Shown: positions 30,167-38,927, numbered from the stretch's first letter. The stretch: DNA of 64,000 nt from Hylemonella sp. (GCA_030680575.1 JAUXVI010000035.1:30630-94629); one strand, 5' to 3'. Made by a program: numbers and translations. The notes: generated from the letters alone by a model not told the origin.

Positions 30167-30206
30167 ACAAAGCGCCTGAGCTAGTGAACTAACTCAGGCG
30201 CTTTGT
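30167..30206 (-). terminator. 14-bp hairpin after rpsO
   Basis: ACAAAGCGCCTGAG pairs perfectly with CTCAGGCGCTTTGT around a 12-nt loop, starting 15 bases behind the rpsO stop. No U-run follows on the minus strand (next bases ACTTCGG), so partial read-through into pnp is likely. Confidence 0.6.
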
Positions 30207-30220
30207 CATGTTTCTGTCGA

Positions 30221-30487
30221 TTACTTACGCAGACCCAACTTGGTGATCAGCGCGGTGTAACGGTCGGCATCCTTGCCCTTGAGGTAGTCAAGCAGCTTGC
30301 GGCGACGGCTCACCATGCGCAACAGACCGCGACGGCCGTGGTGATCCTTGGCGTGGGTCTTGAAGTGGGGGGTGAGTTCGTTGATGCGAGCGGTCAGCAG
30401 GGCGACCTGGACTTCCGGACTACCGGTGTCGGTGGCGCTGCGGGCATTGGCTTTAACAACTTCAGCTTTGATGCTGGATGCGATCAT
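30221..30487 (-). CDS. rpsO: 30S ribosomal protein S15
   Basis: An 88-residue primary 16S rRNA-binding protein. Family sequence: [37 protein letters not shown] and [15 protein letters not shown] 30487 gives the standard length; the open frame runs further upstream but that part has no S15 similarity. It begins the minus-strand block rpsO-pnp-qor-tpiA-secG. Confidence 0.98.
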   Translation of the reverse strand: MIASSIKAEVVKANARSATDTGSPEVQVALLTARINELTPHFKTHAKDHHGRRGLLRMVSRRRKLLDYLKGKDADRYTALITKLGLRK

Positions 30488-30632
30488 TTCATTCTTCCTG
30501 TCATGCGGGGCGGCACCGGCCGGATTCGGCTGTGACGTCCCAGGTTTACAACTTGCGTCAGTGGCTGGAACTGCTGCTGACGTGCGCTCCGCACCGGTTG
30601 ACCCGATGCAGATCCGTGAGATTATAGCCCAC

Positions 30633-30730
30633 CCCAGGCTGCGCGCACTTCGTGTCGCTCCGCCACCCCCTGCAAGGGGCGATGCCAGCCGCCCGGCAAA
30701 GCCGGCTCGGCGGCATCCCACGATGTGGGA
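30633..30730 (+). repeat. GC-rich dispersed intergenic repeat
   Basis: The blocks CCAGGCTGCGCGCACTTCGT, GTCGCTCCGCCACCCCCTGC, AAGGGGCGATGCCAGCCGCC and CGGCAAAGCCGG recur almost unchanged at 60376-60462. A third, more diverged copy lies at 51103-51180. This copy fills the gap between rpsO and the aminotransferase gene. Confidence 0.75.
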
Positions 30731-30733
30731 AGC

Positions 30734-31891
30734 CTACTGTGCGGCGAGCCAAGTCTTTAGCCGCCCCACCCCCTGCACCAGCCGCTGCGGATCGCGGGAG
30801 GCAAAACACCAGCGCAGCCAGCCTTGTGCCTCGGGGGCAAAGGCCTCGCCCGGTGCCAGGCCCAGACCGGCCTCCAGCACCAGGCGCTTGGCCGTGGCCA
30901 GCGAGTCCGGGTAACCGGCCAGCCGGAAAAAGGCATACATGCCGCCCGCCGGCGTGGCCACCTGCACGCCGGGCACGGCCTGCAGCAGCGGCAGCAAGGT
31001 GTCGCGGCCAGCCTTGAGCTGCGCCACCACCCGCGGCGTCACCTCGCCGGCACGCTGCAGCGCCACCACGGCGGCGCGTTGGGTGAAGACGCTGGCACAC
31101 GAGGTGTTGAACTCGATCAGCTTGCCCATGTCGCGCGTCAGGGAAGCCGGCAACACCAGCCAGCCCAGGCGCCAGCCGGTCATGAGAAAACTCTTGGAGA
31201 AGCTGTGCACCACGATCAGGCGATCGTCCGCTGCCGCCACATCCAGAAAACTCGGCGCACAGCCATTTGAGCTGGGTTCGTAGTACAGCTGCGAGTACAC
31301 CTCGTCGGCCACGATCCAGGTGCCGGTGCGGCGGCAATGGTCCAGGATGCGCTGCTGCTCGGCGCGCGTCAGCGTCCAGCCGGTCGGGTTGTTGGGCGCG
31401 TTGAGGATCAGCACCTTGGTGGCCGGCGTCACGGCCGCCAGCAGGCGATCCAGATCCAGCGTCCAGGCCCCGTCAACCGGCTGGAGCGGCACGCAGCTGA
31501 GGCGGGCCCCCATGATGAGCGGCTGCGCCGTCAGGTTGGGCCACACCGGCGTCACGGCCACCACTTCGTCGCCGGCAGTCACCAGCGCCTGCATGGCCAG
31601 CATCAGCGCACTCACGCCGCCGGAGGTGACAGCAATGCGCTCCACCCCGATCGGCCCATGGTGGGCACTCATGTGCGCCGCGATGGCCTCACGCAACTCG
31701 GGCAGGCCCAGGTTGTGGGCATAGAAGGTCTCGCCCTTCTGCAGCGACTCGATGGCCGCCTGGCGAATGAAGTCGGGCGTGACCTCGTCGCCCTCGCCGA
31801 ACCAGAAGGCCAGCACGTCGGGGCGCCCCAGGCCAGCATTGGCCACCTCGCGGATTTTCGATTCCTGCAACTGGTGAATGACGTCACGCAT
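30734..31891 (-). CDS. PLP-dependent class I/II aminotransferase
   Basis: A 385-residue fold-type I aminotransferase. Visible landmarks are NAPNNPTGWTL (the family Asn-Pro-Thr-Gly), VADEVYSQLYYE (Asp for the pyridine nitrogen) and HSFSKSFLMTGWRLGW, in which the Lys forms the Schiff base. It resembles aspartate/branched-chain aminotransferases, but the amino donor cannot be assigned. It lies 18 bases behind a periplasmic amino-acid-type binding protein, so both may handle the same amino acid. Confidence 0.88.
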   Translation of the reverse strand: MRDVIHQLQESKIREVANAGLGRPDVLAFWFGEGDEVTPDFIRQAAIESLQKGETFYAHNLGLPELREAIAAHMSAHHGPIGVERIAVTSGGVSALMLAMQALVTAGDEVVAVTPVWPNLTAQPLIMGARLSCVPLQPVDGAWTLDLDRLLAAVTPATKVLILNAPNNPTGWTLTRAEQQRILDHCRRTGTWIVADEVYSQLYYEPSSNGCAPSFLDVAAADDRLIVVHSFSKSFLMTGWRLGWLVLPASLTRDMGKLIEFNTSCASVFTQRAAVVALQRAGEVTPRVVAQLKAGRDTLLPLLQAVPGVQVATPAGGMYAFFRLAGYPDSLATAKRLVLEAGLGLAPGEAFAPEAQGWLRWCFASRDPQRLVQGVGRLKTWLAAQ

Positions 31892-31909
31892 GGGGCAATT
31901 TGAAAAAAA

Positions 31910-33187
31910 TCAGGGACGCTGCATCTTGCAGCTGCTGGGCAACTCGGCGCGCGCGGCAGGCAGGACCTTGATGACGCGAAAGCCGTAACCCGAACCTTCA
32001 ACGTCGAACTTCACGCCCGCAGCGCCCTGGCGCTCCATCAGGCCCACCATCAGCTGCTGCTGGAACTGGTGATCCAGCGCGCGCATGGCACCACGCTGGC
32101 CATTCAGTGACACGGCAGCCTTTTCCAGCTGGCCGGCCACGTCCACGGCCTGCAGCGAACCGGCCTTTTCAATCGCCTGCGCCAGCGACTCCACCATCAG
32201 CTGCATGCGCATGTGGACGTAGTCGTCGGCCGGCTTCGGGAAGCGCTGGCGGAAGGACTGGTAGAAGGCCTCGCTGTCCTTGCCCGGCGCGTTGGGCAAC
32301 CAGTCGGCCACGGCAATCACGCGGCCGATGCCTGCCTCACCCAGCGCGGCCGGCGCGCCCAGCGCATTGCCGTAGAAGGTGTAGAACTTGCCCTCGTAAC
32401 CGGCCTCGCGCGCCGCCTTCACCAGCAGCGTCAGGTCGTTGCCCCAGTTGCCGGTGATCACCGCCTGCGCGCCGCTGGCTTTGATCTTGGCCGCATAGGG
32501 CATGAAGTCCTTGACGCGCCCCATCGGGTGCAGCTCGTCGCCGACGATCTGCACATCAGGTCGCTGCTGCCCCAACTGGCGCCGCGCCTCGCGCGCCACC
32601 GCCTGGCCGAAGCTGTAGTCCTGCCCGATCAGGTAGGCGCTCTTGACGGCCTTGTCATCCTTCAGCACCTCCATCAGCGCCGCCATGCGCATGTCGGCAT
32701 GGGCGTCGAAACGGAAATGCCAGAAGCTGCATTTCTCGGTGGTCAGGATCGGATCGACCGCTGCGTAGTTGAGAAAGATCACACGCTTGCCTGGCTCGCG
32801 CTCGTTGTGCTTGTTGATGGCATCGATCAGCACCGCTGCGGTAGCCGAAGAGTTGCCTTGCGCCACGAAGCGCGCACCGTCATCGATGGCAGCGCGCAGG
32901 ACGGCCAGCGCTTCCTCGTTCTGGCCCTTGCTGTCGTAGCGCTCGATCTGCAGCGGACGGCCACCCCCGGCAGCGGCCGGAAGCTTGACGCCACCGCGCG
33001 CATTAACGCGTTCCGTTGCCCACACCAGGTTGCGATAAACCGCCTCGCCGGTATTGGCAAACGGGCCGCTCAGGCCTTCGATCATCGCGATCTTGATGGG
33101 GGCCGGCTGGGCCTGGGCCAACAAGGCGGCGGGCAGAGATAAAGCCAGCAACAGCGATTTCAATAGCGGACGACGAAAAATATTCAT
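31910..33187 (-). CDS. Periplasmic branched-chain amino-acid-type ABC binding protein
   Basis: A 425-residue periplasmic binding protein of the LivJ/Peripla_BP_6 class. After the signal peptide (LLKSLLLALSLPAALLAQAQ) comes IKIAMIEGLSGPFANTGEAV, the usual family opening. ATG 33187 was chosen because it places the signal peptide at the start; the upstream frame is unrelated. No permease or ATPase genes are adjacent, so it must use a remote transporter or act as a sensor. The downstream aminotransferase suggests an amino-acid or keto-acid ligand. Confidence 0.88.
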   Translation of the reverse strand: MNIFRRPLLKSLLLALSLPAALLAQAQPAPIKIAMIEGLSGPFANTGEAVYRNLVWATERVNARGGVKLPAAAGGGRPLQIERYDSKGQNEEALAVLRAAIDDGARFVAQGNSSATAAVLIDAINKHNEREPGKRVIFLNYAAVDPILTTEKCSFWHFRFDAHADMRMAALMEVLKDDKAVKSAYLIGQDYSFGQAVAREARRQLGQQRPDVQIVGDELHPMGRVKDFMPYAAKIKASGAQAVITGNWGNDLTLLVKAAREAGYEGKFYTFYGNALGAPAALGEAGIGRVIAVADWLPNAPGKDSEAFYQSFRQRFPKPADDYVHMRMQLMVESLAQAIEKAGSLQAVDVAGQLEKAAVSLNGQRGAMRALDHQFQQQLMVGLMERQGAAGVKFDVEGSGYGFRVIKVLPAARAELPSSCKMQRP

Positions 33188-33264
33188 GGCAAAACAACTC
33201 TTGAAAACAGAAAAATTGCGCTCAATTTCGATCCAAGCGGCAGACCAGAGATGGCGGCCGCGCA

Positions 33265-33300
33265 GTGTACGGGATACGGTCATGACCGCACTTCGTACAC
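33265..33300. promoter_or_regulatory. Nested symmetric palindromes upstream of the hsp20 gene
   Basis: The outer arms GTGTACG / CGTACAC flank an inner perfect 12-bp palindrome CGGTCATGACCG, with exactly five bases on each side. The 36-bp element sits 33 bases before the heat-shock gene start and 77 bases before the divergent binding-protein gene. It could be a dimer- or tetramer-binding operator, or form an RNA hairpin; no named site is recognised. Confidence 0.5.
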
Positions 33301-33333
33301 ACCCCCATTTTTGTGTTAACCAGGAGTTCGATC

Positions 33334-33708
33334 ATGTTGTTCGCCCCCGTCACCCGCCGTTCTGCTTTTGCACCGTCCATGCGCTCGCTGGACCGCTTCT
33401 TCGACGCCGCCCTGCAAGCACCGGTCATCCAGACCAACAGTTGCCGCATCGAACAGGATGACAAGGCCTACACCCTGAGCTTCGATGTGCCGGGCGTGAC
33501 GCGCGACCAGCTGTCGATCGGCATCGAAGGCAACGTGGTGCGCCTGGAAAGCCTGCCGGAAGCCGCACGCCAGTACAAGGCGGCGTACGAACTGCCGCAG
33601 GACATTGATGCGGCTTCCAGCGTTGCCAAGCTGGAAAACGGTGTGCTGACCCTCAAGCTGGCCAAGGTGCAGCCGGAGAGCAAAGTCACCAAGCTGACGA
33701 TTAACTGA
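33334..33708 (+). CDS. Small heat-shock protein (Hsp20/alpha-crystallin)
   Basis: A 124-residue ATP-independent chaperone. The alpha-crystallin domain covers roughly residues 35-120: YTLSFDVPGVTRDQLSIGIEGN, then AAYELPQDIDAASSVAKLENGVLTLKLAK in parts, where ENGVLTLKLAK is the family signature. The C-terminal IXI tail used for oligomer assembly is not evident. ATG 33334 follows an AGGAG site by 7 bases; a GTG at 33313 is less likely. A strong terminator follows. Confidence 0.93.
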   Translation: MLFAPVTRRSAFAPSMRSLDRFFDAALQAPVIQTNSCRIEQDDKAYTLSFDVPGVTRDQLSIGIEGNVVRLESLPEAARQYKAAYELPQDIDAASSVAKLENGVLTLKLAKVQPESKVTKLTIN

Positions 33709-33730
33709 GTCTGCACCGAGACGACAAAAA

Positions 33731-33754
33731 GGCCGCGAAATTCGCGGCCTTTTT
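33731..33754 (+). terminator. Strong intrinsic terminator, probably bidirectional
   Basis: GGCCGCGAA and TTCGCGGCC form a 9-bp stem followed by TTTTT and preceded by AAAAA, so it can act on both strands. It closes the small heat-shock gene on the plus strand and could also end the DUF695 gene on the minus strand. Confidence 0.9.
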
Positions 33755-33856
33755 CATCACCTTCGACGCGCAGATGACCGACGCCCTGCTACGTCGAGCC
33801 GCCAAGCGGCGAGACGCGACAAGGCGTCGGTGTTGAACACCATGGCATGCCGAGTG

Positions 33857-34351
33857 CTAATTGACCTCATTGAGTACCTCGCGAATGGAACTCCACTCAG
33901 GGTCGTTGCGCGTAATTACCTTCACAGAGATTGGTAGCACTGAGTCAAAGTACTGGCGCAATGCCTCCGCGTGGGACTCAGGGCTTGCAACGTAGTAATA
34001 GATCGTGCGACCCCCATCACCGGTTCGGCTCATTGCATAGATGCCGCTCATTCCAATGATCCGATCCAAGTTGGCATACAGGTCTCGCCCACGTACGATC
34101 TCTTCCTCCGTGGGCATCCCATTCGCAAGCGAAGCGTAGCCCCATAAAATTTGCAGAAGCACCGGGAACTTGGCCCGTACATCAGGCACGGGGAGATTTT
34201 CTAGTACCGCGACTATTTCGGGCAGCTTTGTCCCTTGTCGTTCAAGAACTAACCATTTCTGCTTCCCTTCGGGAAACTCAGTGGCCGCAGCGGCTGAAGC
34301 TAGCGCAGCCATCGTAAGGAAGAAGCTGAGAATTCGGGCTGCAACATTCAT
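33857..34351 (-). CDS. DUF695-like secreted protein
   Basis: A 164-residue protein with a signal peptide (ARILSFFLTMAALASAAAA). The mature part resembles the DUF695 domain: LLQILWGYASLANGMPTEEE, a charged helix, then GGRTIYYYVASPES and a C-terminal DPEW motif. The function is unknown. ATG 34351 was chosen for the signal peptide; the longer frame upstream is a shadow of tsaD. It stands alone and is flanked by a terminator. It is lower in GC than its neighbours, so it may be acquired. Confidence 0.72.
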   Translation of the reverse strand: MNVAARILSFFLTMAALASAAAATEFPEGKQKWLVLERQGTKLPEIVAVLENLPVPDVRAKFPVLLQILWGYASLANGMPTEEEIVRGRDLYANLDRIIGMSGIYAMSRTGDGGRTIYYYVASPESHAEALRQYFDSVLPISVKVITRNDPEWSSIREVLNEVN

Positions 34352-34424
34352 ACGGCATAACTTGATATAGACAGCAGCGCTGTCACATGAACAAGATTCG
34401 CGCTCATTAAGTTCGCCCCCGTTT

Positions 34425-34455
34425 TGTGATGTAAGTGGCTGATTTATAGCAGCCA
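34425..34455 (-). promoter_or_regulatory. 31-bp element shared with the DinB-family gene, promoter-like
   Basis: On the minus strand it reads TGGCTGCTATAAATCAGCC then ACTTACATCACA. A near-identical 31-bp sequence lies at 47846-47876 upstream of the DinB-family gene; only three positions differ. TGCTATAAAT resembles an extended -10 box. Here it ends 74 bases before the DUF695 start. Confidence 0.45.
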
Positions 34456-34524
34456 TTCCCAGTAGTGCGAGACCATGCAAACTTGTCTTACCCTTCGCGG
34501 AACGCAGCCGCGCGACCGGCAAGC

Positions 34525-35580
34525 TCAGACAGACTGACTGATCGCGTCCAGCGGCCAGCGCGGCTTGACCTCGAAGGTATAGGCACGGCTGGCCTCTTGC
34601 ATGCCGGCCTGCAGGCGCATGGCTGCGGCCATGGCAATCATGGCGCCGTTGTCGGTGCACAGGTGCAGTTCCGGGTAGTGCACGCGCACCTTGCGCTTGG
34701 CGCACTGGGCATTCAGTTGCTCACGCAGGTGCCGGTTGGCCCCCACACCGCCGGCCACCACCAGCCGCTTCATGCCGGTCTGATCCAGCGCAGCCAGCGA
34801 CTTCTTCACCAGCACCTCCACGATGGCGGCCTGCGTCGAAGCCGCCAGATCGGCCTTGCGCGCTTCCAGCTCAGGCCCCAGGCGCTGCGCTTGCGTCAGC
34901 ACCGCGGTTTTCAGACCGGCAAAGGAAAAGTCCAGGTTGCCGCTGTGCAGCAGTGGGCGCGGCAGCTTGAAGGCCGTGCCGTCGCCCTGCTCTGCCAAGC
35001 GGGACAAGGCAGGCCCGCCGGGATAACCCAGGCCCATGAGCTTGGCCGACTTGTCGAAGGCCTCACCGGCGGCATCGTCAATCGTCTCGCCCAAAATCTC
35101 ATAGCGCCCAACGCCGTCAACCCGCATCAGCTGGGTGTGGCCACCCGACACCAGCAGAGCGACAAAAGGAAACTCGGGCGGATCAGCGCTCAGGAACGGC
35201 GACAGCAAGTGCCCTTCCAGGTGGTGCACGCCCAACACCGGCTTGCCCAGGGCGGCGCCCAGTGCGCAGGCCACGCCAGCGCCGACCAGCAGCGCGCCGG
35301 CCAGGCCGGGGCCGCGCGTGTAGGCCACCACGTCGATGTCGTTCAGTGACTTGCCCGCCTCTTGCATGACCTGAGTGGTCAGCGGCAGCACGCGGCGAAT
35401 GTGGTCGCGGCTGGCCAGTTCGGGCACCACGCCACCGTAAGCCTGGTGCATCTCGATCTGGCTGTACAGGGCGTGCGACAACAACTGCGGCACCGGGCTG
35501 CCATTGGCTTGCACCAGGGCCACGCCGGTTTCGTCGCAGGAGGATTCGATGCCCAGAATCAGGGGCGCGGTGTCTGACAT
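34525..35580 (-). CDS. tsaD: tRNA N6-threonylcarbamoyladenosine synthase component TsaD
   Basis: A 351-residue ASKHA-fold enzyme that transfers the threonylcarbamoyl group to A37 of ANN-decoding tRNAs, with TsaB, TsaE and TsaC. Visible motifs are [14 protein letters not shown] (phosphate loop), the metal-binding [16 protein letters not shown] and [17 protein letters not shown], and a late [19 protein letters not shown] 35580 gives the usual N-terminus. It follows the SDR gene by 38 bases; this may be the end of the riboswitch operon or a separate unit. Confidence 0.97.
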   Translation of the reverse strand: MSDTAPLILGIESSCDETGVALVQANGSPVPQLLSHALYSQIEMHQAYGGVVPELASRDHIRRVLPLTTQVMQEAGKSLNDIDVVAYTRGPGLAGALLVGAGVACALGAALGKPVLGVHHLEGHLLSPFLSADPPEFPFVALLVSGGHTQLMRVDGVGRYEILGETIDDAAGEAFDKSAKLMGLGYPGGPALSRLAEQGDGTAFKLPRPLLHSGNLDFSFAGLKTAVLTQAQRLGPELEARKADLAASTQAAIVEVLVKKSLAALDQTGMKRLVVAGGVGANRHLREQLNAQCAKRKVRVHYPELHLCTDNGAMIAMAAAMRLQAGMQEASRAYTFEVKPRWPLDAISQSV

Positions 35581-35618
35581 AGCTTGCGAGTTTAGGCGAT
35601 GAGCTTCTTCACCACGCC

Positions 35619-36398
35619 TTATTGCATCACCAGCCCGCCGTCCACATACAGCACCTGCCCGGTCATGAAACGGCTCCAGTCGGAAGCGAGGAACAGCACC
35701 GGCCCGGCCACGTCGGCCGGGCTGGCAATGCGGCGCAGCGGGGTCTGCGCCACGATGACCTCTTTCACATCCTCCTTGGTCGCACGGCTGGCGTCGGTCG
35801 GATAGACCAGGCCGGGCGCCACGCAGTTGACGCGGATACCCAAGGGCCCGAGCTCGGCCGCCAGGTTGCGGGAAAAGCCCACCAGCGCCGACTTGGCGGT
35901 GCTGTAATCGTGGTACGGCACCACCGGCCGCGCCACCAGGTCGCTGGCCAGGTTGACGATGCAACCTTGCGCACGCTGGCGCAGGTGCGGCAGCACGGCC
36001 TGACACAGGTTGTAGGTGGCGTGCACGGCGCCGTCGAACTGCGTCTGGTAGTTGGCCCAAGGCGTTTCCCAGAAACGCTGGCGCTGCTCGGGGTCGAAGC
36101 GGTAGGGCGCAAAGGCGTTGTTCACCAGCACGTCGATGCGGCCCACCTCGGCCAGCACCTGCGCCACCATGGCTTGCACTTGCGCCGGGTCGTTGACGTC
36201 GGCACGGATGGCCCAGGCGTCACCACCACTGTGCGCGCCAGCGGCCTTGCACTTGGCCACCACCTCGTCCGCCGCGGCCTCGTTGCGCAGGTAATTGACG
36301 ACCACAAAACCGCCCTCGGCCGCAAAAGCCTGCGCCACAGCGGCGCCGATGCCGCGGCTGGCGCCGGTGACCAGGATGACCTTGCCTGTGAAGTTCAT
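35619..36398 (-). CDS. Short-chain dehydrogenase/reductase in the TPP-riboswitch operon
   Basis: A 259-residue Rossmann-fold oxidoreductase. The cofactor motif is [17 protein letters not shown] (TGxxxGxG), the Asn motif lies in VLVNNAFAP, and the catalytic pair is YSTAK with an upstream Ser. It resembles 3-oxoacyl-ACP reductase-like enzymes, but specificity is not readable. It is the last of six genes, 20 bases behind the binding-protein gene. In that setting it could reduce the aldehyde made by the LuxC-like enzyme to an alcohol; this is inference. Confidence 0.9.
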   Translation of the reverse strand: MNFTGKVILVTGASRGIGAAVAQAFAAEGGFVVVNYLRNEAAADEVVAKCKAAGAHSGGDAWAIRADVNDPAQVQAMVAQVLAEVGRIDVLVNNAFAPYRFDPEQRQRFWETPWANYQTQFDGAVHATYNLCQAVLPHLRQRAQGCIVNLASDLVARPVVPYHDYSTAKSALVGFSRNLAAELGPLGIRVNCVAPGLVYPTDASRATKEDVKEVIVAQTPLRRIASPADVAGPVLFLASDWSRFMTGQVLYVDGGLVMQ

Positions 36399-36418
36399 GC
36401 GCGCCTCTTTTCTTCCAC

Positions 36419-37411
36419 TCACTTGCCCGGCAGCAGATCCGGGCTCACCACGTCGCTCATCTTCAGATCGCGCTGGATCAGGCCGATCTTCTTCCAGGCC
36501 TCGGCGCCCTTCTGCAGCATCTGCCCGTCGATGGCACCCAAGCCTTGTTTTTGCGTCAGCGGCGAGACGCTGGAGGCGTTGCGCAGCTTGATCACTTCCA
36601 GGTTCGCCGCTTCGTTCTGCCCGTTGATGGCACGCTTGACCGCCAGCGTGGCGGCTTCCTGCGGCTGGGCGATCATCCACAACATGCTGTCGCGGTAGGC
36701 GGCCAAGAAGCGTTTGAGCACGTCCTTCTTCTGCTGGTACGTGTCTTCCCGCACGACAAAGATGTCGCTGGAAACGTTGAGCGAGTTGCGCACTTCCATC
36801 ACGTTCACGTCACCCACGCCCTTGGCGCGCGCCACCAGCAAGCCGGTGTCGGTGGCCGCCGTTGCGTCCACCTGGCCCTGCATCAGCGGCGCGAAGTTCA
36901 GCAGGCCGGTGACGACGATGGTCACGTCCTTCTCAGACAGGCCCGCCTGGTTCAGCAGCAGTTGCAGATTGGTCAGCGTGCCGCTGGAGAGGCTGTAGAC
37001 GCCGATCTTCTTGCCTTTCAGGTCGGCCGGTTTCGTGATGCCGCTGCGCTTGAGCGCCACCACGTTGAAGATATTCTGCGGATAGATGTCGTAGATGACG
37101 CGCAGCTTCTCGCCCTTGTCCAGCGCGGCGTAGAGCGAACCGGGGTCGGTAAAAGCCACGTCGCCCTGTCCGCTGAGCAGGTTGCGGATGGCGTCGCCGC
37201 CGCCGTTGCCGGGCATGTACGTGACATCGATCCCCTTGGCGCGGAAAAACCCCTTGTCGGGCTCGACCAGGATGTTGGTGATCTCGGAGATCGGGCCACC
37301 CCAACCGGCAATCGTCACCTTGTCCAGTTTCGCTTGCGCCCATGTGCCGCCGGCACACAGGCCCGTCAGGGTGAGAGCCGCCAGGGTGCGCAGGGTGGTT
37401 CGTTTCATCAT
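36419..37411 (-). CDS. ABC transporter binding protein, NMT1/THI5-like
   Basis: A 330-residue periplasmic binding protein with a signal peptide ending GGTWAQA. The mature N-terminus (VTIAGWGGPISEITNILVEP) and GDVAFTDPGSLYAALDKG place it in the NMT1/THI5-like and SsuA/TauA class. That class includes ThiY, which binds the pyrimidine precursor of thiamin, but also sulfonate and nitrate binders. The TPP riboswitch upstream favours a thiamin-related ligand. ATG 37411 has a GAGG site 6-7 bases upstream; ATG 37423 overlaps the permease stop and is an alternative. Confidence 0.88.
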   Translation of the reverse strand: MMKRTTLRTLAALTLTGLCAGGTWAQAKLDKVTIAGWGGPISEITNILVEPDKGFFRAKGIDVTYMPGNGGGDAIRNLLSGQGDVAFTDPGSLYAALDKGEKLRVIYDIYPQNIFNVVALKRSGITKPADLKGKKIGVYSLSSGTLTNLQLLLNQAGLSEKDVTIVVTGLLNFAPLMQGQVDATAATDTGLLVARAKGVGDVNVMEVRNSLNVSSDIFVVREDTYQQKKDVLKRFLAAYRDSMLWMIAQPQEAATLAVKRAINGQNEAANLEVIKLRNASSVSPLTQKQGLGAIDGQMLQKGAEAWKKIGLIQRDLKMSDVVSPDLLPGK

Positions 37412-37422
37412 CGTCGTCCTCA

Positions 37423-38181
37423 TCAGTCGGAAAGTTGGGAATAGGGTCGCAACAGCGCACGCTCCAGCCACAGCGTGAGTTCGTACAGCAGCAGGCCGAG
37501 CGCGGTGATGACCAGCAGCACGGCAAACATCAGGGGCGTGTCCATCGAACCCTGGGCGGCAATGATCAGCGCGCCCAGCCCCTTGCTGGCGCCAACGAAC
37601 TCGCCCACCACGGCCCCGACCAGCGCCAGCACCACGGCCACGCGCAGGCCGGCCAGGATGGCCGGCAAGCCGGCCGGCACCTTCAGCCGCCACAAGGTCT
37701 GCCAACGCGTAGCGCCCAGCATGCGGAACAGCTCCAGGCGTGCGGCGTCCACCTGCGCGATGCCGGTCAGCGTGTTCTCCAGCAGCGGGAAAAAACAGAT
37801 CAACGCCGTAATCACCACCGTGGGGGTGGTGCCGAAACCGAACCAGACGATGAACAGAGGCACCAACGCGAGCTTGGGCACCACCTGGCTGGTCACCACA
37901 TAGGGCATCAGCACACGGCGCAGCACGGCCGATTCGCCCAGCAGCAGACCGCCGACAAACCCCAGCACCACACCCAGCGCCAGGCCCAGCCCCAGCTCCA
38001 GCGTGGTTTGCGCGAGGTGCGGCCAGAGGTAGCCCGTGCTGACGGCGCGCCACAGCGCGGCACCGATCACACTCGGTGCCGGCAGCACCAGTGGCGAGAA
38101 CTTGAAGACACCCACCGCCCACTCCCAGCCCAGCAACAGGACAAGAAGCAAGACCAGGGCGAAGAGGCGTGGATATTTCAT
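37423..38181 (-). CDS. ABC transporter permease (TPP-riboswitch operon)
   Basis: A 252-residue inner-membrane permease of the SsuC/TauC/ThiX type with about six helices. The ATPase-contact loop reads ELFRMLGATRWQTLWRLKVPAGLPAILAGLR in parts, the EAA motif. The first helix is RLFALVLLLVLLLGWEWAVG. ATG 38181 overlaps the ATPase stop by four bases (ATGA). It should form a dimer with two copies of the ATPase and import whatever the NMT1-like protein delivers. Confidence 0.92.
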   Translation of the reverse strand: MKYPRLFALVLLLVLLLGWEWAVGVFKFSPLVLPAPSVIGAALWRAVSTGYLWPHLAQTTLELGLGLALGVVLGFVGGLLLGESAVLRRVLMPYVVTSQVVPKLALVPLFIVWFGFGTTPTVVITALICFFPLLENTLTGIAQVDAARLELFRMLGATRWQTLWRLKVPAGLPAILAGLRVAVVLALVGAVVGEFVGASKGLGALIIAAQGSMDTPLMFAVLLVITALGLLLYELTLWLERALLRPYSQLSD

Positions 38182-38927
38182 CGTCCGTCCTTCTGGTCCA
38201 TGGCCTGGCGCAGTTCGGCACAAATGGCGTTGAAGGCGGCGCTGTAGCGCACCTCCTGCGTGCGCGAACGCGGTAGTTCGACGCGGATGTCGTGCCGGAT
38301 GTGGCCGGCGTCCATCACCGCCACGCGGTCGGCCAGGTACACCGCTTCGGTGATGTCGTGCGTGACGAAAAACACCGAGGTGCCGCGCGCGCGGCACATG
38401 GCCTGCAACTCGTCCTGCAGTTCCTCGCGTGTGATGGCATCGAGCGCGGCAAAGGGCTCGTCCATCAGCAAAATGGCTGGCTCCAGCACCAGCGCGCGCG
38501 CAATCGCCACGCGGCTTTGCTGGCCGCCCGACAGCTGGCGCGGGTAATGACCGGCATGCGAGGCCAAGCCCATCTGCGTCAGCAACTGTTCGGCGCGCGC
38601 CACGTCCTGTGCCGTGGGGCTGCGCTGCAGCGTCACCGGCAGCAGCACGTTGTCCAGTACGGTCAGCCAATCCAGCAGCGTGGACGCCTGGAACACGAAG
38701 CCGGTGCCCGGGCCGGGCGCGCACACCGGCTGGCCCTGCAGGCTGACCTGCCCCTCGTCGGGTCGCAGCAGGCCGGCGGCGAGTTTGAGCAGCGTGGTCT
38801 TGCCGCAGCCGCTGCGCCCCACCAGGCAGTGGAACTCGCCCTGCGTTATGTCCCAGTCCACGCGCTGCACCACCGGCGGCCAGCCGGGGTAGGTGTAGCT
38901 CACCTGGTTCATGTCGAGGAAGGCCAT
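38178..38927 (-). CDS. ABC transporter ATPase (TPP-riboswitch operon)
   Basis: A 249-residue importer ATPase of the SsuB/TauB/ThiZ type. Walker A is GRSGCGKTT, the signature QLSGGQQSRVAIARAL, Walker B ILLMDEPFAALD, and the switch His lies in VFFVTHDITEAV. It sits 5 bases behind the LuxC-like gene and overlaps the permease by four bases, so it is firmly inside the operon. Confidence 0.94.
   Translation of the reverse strand: MAFLDMNQVSYTYPGWPPVVQRVDWDITQGEFHCLVGRSGCGKTTLLKLAAGLLRPDEGQVSLQGQPVCAPGPGTGFVFQASTLLDWLTVLDNVLLPVTLQRSPTAQDVARAEQLLTQMGLASHAGHYPRQLSGGQQSRVAIARALVLEPAILLMDEPFAALDAITREELQDELQAMCRARGTSVFFVTHDITEAVYLADRVAVMDAGHIRHDIRVELPRSRTQEVRYSAAFNAICAELRQAMDQKDGR

Noticed and set aside
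28038..30179. 713-codon open frame on the plus strand opposite pnp
   Set aside because: Antisense shadow; pnp is complete on the minus strand.
33222..33464. 80-codon minus-strand frame across the hsp20 start
   Set aside because: Shadow of hsp20 and its upstream region; no ribosome binding site or family sequence.
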